Shown in pieces: positions 60,779-64,000 of a DNA stretch of 64,000 bases. Source of the DNA: Deltaproteobacteria bacterium (GTDB lineage: Bacteria; Myxococcota_A; UBA9160; UBA6930). The notes beneath the pieces are model-generated. The model ran no database searches and was not told the DNA's origin. It worked only from the letters and a program-made list of their open reading frames with translations. Position 1 is the stretch's first letter. Each line of letters begins with the position of its first letter. The position numbers and the translations under genes were made by a program. Location of the stretch: assembly GCA_028817435.1 (NCBI GenBank), contig JAPPPQ010000051.1:1-64000 (forward strand), written 5' to 3'.

Positions 60779-63171
60779 GGCGGGCCTGCCGCTTCCGCTT
60801 CGGTTTCGCGCTCGGCCCGCAGTTCCTCCTCGAAGCGCTCGCAGGGTTCCAGCTCGTATTCAATCTCCACATCGGGGCCGGGCGACCACTCTTCGCCGGG
60901 CATGAGGCAGTGGCGGACGGGGTCGGGAATGCGCAGGAAGGGCGGCTCGCCGCGCTCCCCGATGGAAATGCGCAGGCCATTTTCCACGCCGAGCAGGTGC
61001 GGGCGCTTGCGCAGCTTGCCGCCGGGGCGAAAGGAGATGACGCCGGAGACGCCGCGCCAGAAGAAGCGCTCGCCGCGCAGCGCTCCGGCCAGCGCGGCGC
61101 GCAGCGCCTGCGGCGGCTCTCCGCGCTTGCGGCGCTTGTCCTCCACCCCGCGCCGCGCGAGTTCCAGTCCCGCCAGCGCCAGGTTTGCGCCGTCGTAGCC
61201 CAGCGCGGCCAGCTCGCCGGGCGCAGCGCCAAAAAACTCCCGGAAGCTCCGCTCGAAGCGCCGCACCTGCGGCAGCGCACTGCCGGCGAAGTAGCCGCCG
61301 GTGAAAACCGCGCCGTCCACATGCTCATTTCCCAGCGTCAGCAAAGAGGGGTGATTCCAGCCATCGGTGCCGAGCAGGCGAATGCCGCGCACTTCGTGAA
61401 AGGCCAATTGCGGCGCAATCAGCCCCACCGCTTCGTGGGTGTCGGGAATGAAGACCGCCTCGAACTCGACGAAGGGCGGCAGCGGCGTTTCTTCGGGGCC
61501 GGTGATGCGGGCGGCGCGCCAGCGCAGCCGGGCGGCCTCCGGCGGCGGGCGGCGCTTGGCGAGCTTGCGCAGCCGCGCGCGCTCGGCGAGGGCCACGCGC
61601 TGCCCGGAGCCCAGCTCTCCGAAGCCGATCAGGCTGCGGATGGGCGCGGAGAAATCGGTGGCGCCGGATTCGTAAAGCGCCGCGCCGGTAATTTCGCCGC
61701 CCCGCGCTTCCACCGCGCTCTCAAATGCCTCGCGCAGGGCGTGGCCGAAGGCGATATCGGGATACAGCACGGCGAAGCGCTGCAGGCCCAGGCGGCGCAT
61801 GGCGAACTCGGCCAGCAGCATGGCCTCCAGCCGGGGCGTTGCGCCCAGCCGGAACACCCGGCTGCGCCCCGTTCCCACCTGCTCGCGGCGCGTGAAGGGA
61901 AAGATCGGCAGCCCCTGCGCTTCGGCCGCCGCCGCGGCTTCTTCCGAGGCGACGGGAAGCAGCGGGCCCAGCACCGCCGCGGTGGCCCCGGCGGCAAACT
62001 CGCGCAGCGCCGCCCGCGCTTGCTGCGGGTCTCCCGCCGTATCGCGGATGCGCAGCCGCAGCCCGCCAGGCGTTGCGATGTCGCGCCCCGCCAGCTCCCG
62101 CGCCAGCGCCCCGCGCTCCTTCGCCTCTGGCCCGCCCGGCCCGCCCGGCGCGTTCGCGCGGCTGTGCTCGCCGCGCCGCGCTCCTGCGGCCTTGGCTGCG
62201 GCGGCCTCGGCGTGGCCGGGCGCTTCGGCGGCCAGGCCGGTGGCCAGCAAGATGCCCTGCAGCGCCTCCTCGCCGAAATCGGCGTAGGGGCCGGAGAGCG
62301 GCAGCAGCACGCCGAGGGTGCCCGGCACGCGCCGGGGCGCCAGAACATTGCGGCCCTTCGGGGGGGGCTCGGTAAAGCCGGGCAGGGCGAACAGCAGCCG
62401 GCTGCGCTCCTGGTAGCGCCGGAAGCGCTCGGCTTCGCCGCGCCGCAGGTTGCGGCCCTGCAGGGCGAGCAGGGCACCGCGCGCGGACTCGATGGCTTCG
62501 CCGTTCAGGGCGCGCTCGGCCCGGTCCAGCCAAAAGCGCGCCGCCAGCGGGCGCGCGCCGGGCAGTGCGCCGGCCTCTGCCAGCCCCGCGGCGTTTAGCG
62601 AGAGCAGCGCCGTCTCAATCTCCGCATCGAGCTTGCGCTGCGCCTCTTCCTCCGCCGCGGCGGCGCGCAACTCGGCGAGCCAGCGCAGCCGCTCCGGCGC
62701 GGCCTCTGCCGCAGGGGCCAAATTGGCCAGCAATCGCCAGGCCCGCGGCCGCGCCTCTTCGGAGAGCCGCGCAAAGCGAATCTCCCGGGCCGCCCGGTAG
62801 CCCGCAAGCGGCCGCCCGGCCGCGCTGTAAAGGCGCGCGAGCAGCAGCCGCGCCTGGTCGCTGCCCACTGCGGTGGGCTGCTGCGCGAGCTGCTGGGCGA
62901 GATTGCGGATGGCCGCGCCCGGCGCGCCCGCCGCCACCTGCAGCTCGGCCAGCCGCAGCGCGGCGCGGGTAGCCAGCGCGCTGTCCGGATAGCGCGAGAG
63001 AAACACGCCCAGCGCGCGCTGCCCCGCCGCCGCATCGTCCGCGGCCAGGCGCAGCGCCGCGGCGTAAGCGCTGCGCTGCCGCGCATCTACCGAAGGCGGC
63101 GGGGCCGCGCAGGCCAGCCCCAGCATTCCCAGCGCCATGCCCAGCGCCAGCGCTTGGCGCGCGCGCCTCAT
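60775..63171 (-). CDS. LpoA-like lipoprotein with periplasmic-binding fold
   Basis: A 798-residue lipoprotein. The signal ends in the lipobox LGLAC-AA. An N-terminal part of about 270 residues has TPR-like helical repeats (AGQRALGVFLSRYPDSALAT, ALRLAELQVAAGAPGAA), and the rest is a type I periplasmic-binding fold (GVLLPLSGPYADFGEEALQG, AVLGPLLPVASEEAAAA, FAVLYPDIAFGHALREAFE, LLGTDGWNHPSLL). This is the LpoA layout, the outer-membrane activator of PBP1a, though similar proteins serve as solute receptors. It overlaps dnaJ (ATGA) and thiL. Confidence 0.8.
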   Translation of the reverse strand: MRRARQALALGMALGMLGLACAAPPPSVDARQRSAYAAALRLAADDAAAGQRALGVFLSRYPDSALATRAALRLAELQVAAGAPGAAIRNLAQQLAQQPTAVGSDQARLLLARLYSAAGRPLAGYRAAREIRFARLSEEARPRAWRLLANLAPAAEAAPERLRWLAELRAAAAEEEAQRKLDAEIETALLSLNAAGLAEAGALPGARPLAARFWLDRAERALNGEAIESARGALLALQGRNLRRGEAERFRRYQERSRLLFALPGFTEPPPKGRNVLAPRRVPGTLGVLLPLSGPYADFGEEALQGILLATGLAAEAPGHAEAAAAKAAGARRGEHSRANAPGGPGGPEAKERGALARELAGRDIATPGGLRLRIRDTAGDPQQARAALREFAAGATAAVLGPLLPVASEEAAAAAEAQGLPIFPFTRREQVGTGRSRVFRLGATPRLEAMLLAEFAMRRLGLQRFAVLYPDIAFGHALREAFESAVEARGGEITGAALYESGATDFSAPIRSLIGFGELGSGQRVALAERARLRKLAKRRPPPEAARLRWRAARITGPEETPLPPFVEFEAVFIPDTHEAVGLIAPQLAFHEVRGIRLLGTDGWNHPSLLTLGNEHVDGAVFTGGYFAGSALPQVRRFERSFREFFGAAPGELAALGYDGANLALAGLELARRGVEDKRRKRGEPPQALRAALAGALRGERFFWRGVSGVISFRPGGKLRKRPHLLGVENGLRISIGERGEPPFLRIPDPVRHCLMPGEEWSPGPDVEIEYELEPCERFEEELRAERETEAEAAGPP

Positions 63172-64000
63172 CCGAAGAGCTTCTTCATCTGTTCGCGGAA
63201 GCTTTTGACGCGGGGAAAGCCCTTGTCGTTGCTGCTCTTGGCGAACTCTTCGAGCAGCCGCCGCTGCTTGGCGCTCAGGCGGCCCGGCGCTTCCACGAAG
63301 ATGCGCACGAGCTGGTCGCCGCGCCCGCCGCCGCCAATGGAGGGCAGGCCGCGCCCGCGCAGCCGCAGCGTTTGCCCCGTCTGAGCGCCCTCGGGGAGCC
63401 GCAGTTGCACCCGGCCCTCCAGGGTGGGCGCTTCAATCTCTGCGCCCAAAGCGGCCTGGGCGAAGGTCACGGGCACTTCGCAGTGCAGCTCGCCCCCCGG
63501 CCCGCGCTGGAAGAGCGGGTGCTCGCGCACGCGGATATCCACGAACAGATCGCCGGCGGGGCCCGAGGCAATGCCCGCCTCGCCCTCGCCGGTCACGCGC
63601 AGGCGCATGCCGTCTTCCACCCCGGCGGGGATGGTCACTTCGAGGGTCTTGTGCCCCTCGCTGCGCCCGCTGCCCCGGCAGTTGGGGCAGGGGTTGCGCA
63701 GCACGCTGCCCGCGCCCCGGCAGGATTGGCAGGGGCGGCTCACGCGAAACAGGCCCTGCTGGAAGATCGCCTGCCCGGTGCCGCGGCAGCGCTCGCAGCG
63801 CTCTGGCTGGGTGCCGGCCCGTGCGCCGCTGCCGCCGCAGGGCTCGCAGCGCATCATCTTCGGCAAATCAATCTTCGCCTTGCCGGGCTGCAGCACATCG
63901 GCGAGCTCGATGGTGTGGGTGTAGCGCAGGTCTGCGCCGCGCTGGCCGCGCCCCGCCCGCCGCCCGGCGCGCCCGCCAAAGGGACTGCGCCCGCCGAAGA
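63168..64000 (-). CDS. dnaJ: chaperone protein DnaJ (5' end outside window)
   Basis: DnaJ delivers clients to DnaK and stimulates its ATPase. The window holds the C-terminal 276 or so residues: the end of the G/F-rich region, QRGADLRYTHTIELADVL, the four zinc-finger repeats CEPCGGSG, CERCRGTG, CQSCRGAG and CPNCRGSG, and the two beta-barrel client domains through RVKSFREQMKKLFG. The J domain lies beyond base 64000. The frame is open to the window edge. The stop overlaps the LpoA-like start (ATGA), so dnaJ leads or continues the dnaJ-lpoA-thiL-larB-larC chain. Confidence 0.95.
   Translation of the reverse strand, partial: FGGRSPFGGRAGRRAGRGQRGADLRYTHTIELADVLQPGKAKIDLPKMMRCEPCGGSGARAGTQPERCERCRGTGQAIFQQGLFRVSRPCQSCRGAGSVLRNPCPNCRGSGRSEGHKTLEVTIPAGVEDGMRLRVTGEGEAGIASGPAGDLFVDIRVREHPLFQRGPGGELHCEVPVTFAQAALGAEIEAPTLEGRVQLRLPEGAQTGQTLRLRGRGLPSIGGGGRGDQLVRIFVEAPGRLSAKQRRLLEEFAKSSNDKGFPRVKSFREQMKKLFG

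Overview
This is chromosomal DNA from a high-GC Gram-negative bacterium, probably in the proteobacterial or former deltaproteobacterial range. The evidence is core-gene synteny (rpsR-rplI-dnaB), a Mpl ligase for recycling DAP-type muropeptides, a sedoheptulose-7-phosphate isomerase for LPS heptose, an outer-membrane TonB-dependent receptor, several lipoproteins, MreBCD/PBP2/RodA and MsrPQ. No rRNA is present, so I do not name a lower taxon. Genes are tightly packed, with many ATGA, GTGA or TGATG overlaps and frequent GTG or TTG starts. Almost every long antisense frame is a high-GC shadow.

Layout. 1-6.1 kb (+): S18, L9, DnaB, an LD-carboxypeptidase, a serine hydrolase and Mpl. 6.1-9.8 kb: ThiD, a secreted unknown, Mrp and a fatty-acid desaturase. 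9.8-12.9 kb: a visibly AT-richer island, all on the minus strand. It carries a Swt1-type HEPN protein paired with a DUF5343 protein, then a MutH/Sau3AI-type nuclease behind a DpnA-like adenine methyltransferase. 12.9-16.7 kb (-): a tandem terminator-like repeat, an internally deleted nupC pseudogene, thiE, and an NtrB/NtrC pair, all overlapping. 16.8-23.5 kb (+): moeA-mobA-dgkA, an NTF2-like protein, msrP-msrQ, an unknown and a lytic transglycosylase. 23.5-30 kb: amidohydrolase, DUF547, amidase, trkA, a PTPS-like protein, a small zinc-ribbon protein and tRNA-Asn.

30-39 kb: ABC-class ATPase, radical SAM protein, M1 aminopeptidase, SNF and GPH transporters, and a membrane protein. 39-44.6 kb: a TonB receptor with a G12 tract in its signal-peptide codons, a deoxyhypusine-synthase-like gene overlapping gmhA, and trxA. 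44.6-50.2 kb (-): rod-shape operon mreB-mreC-mreD-mrdA-rodA. 50.4-55.2 kb: a PpiD-like foldase, a sigma-70 factor, folE and a secreted HNH nuclease. 55.3-57.5 kb (+): groES-groEL behind a CIRCE-like operator. 57.5-64 kb (-): a 71-residue histone-fold protein, then the chain dnaJ(partial)-LpoA-like-thiL-larB-larC.

The least ordinary parts are the island (HEPN/DUF5343 plus a restriction-modification unit with a possible active-site Asp-to-Asn change and a GATC palindrome in its own promoter), the bacterial histone gene beside groEL, the scarred nupC locus, and the homopolymer tract in the receptor gene. All functional calls come from reading the sequence. No database search was run.
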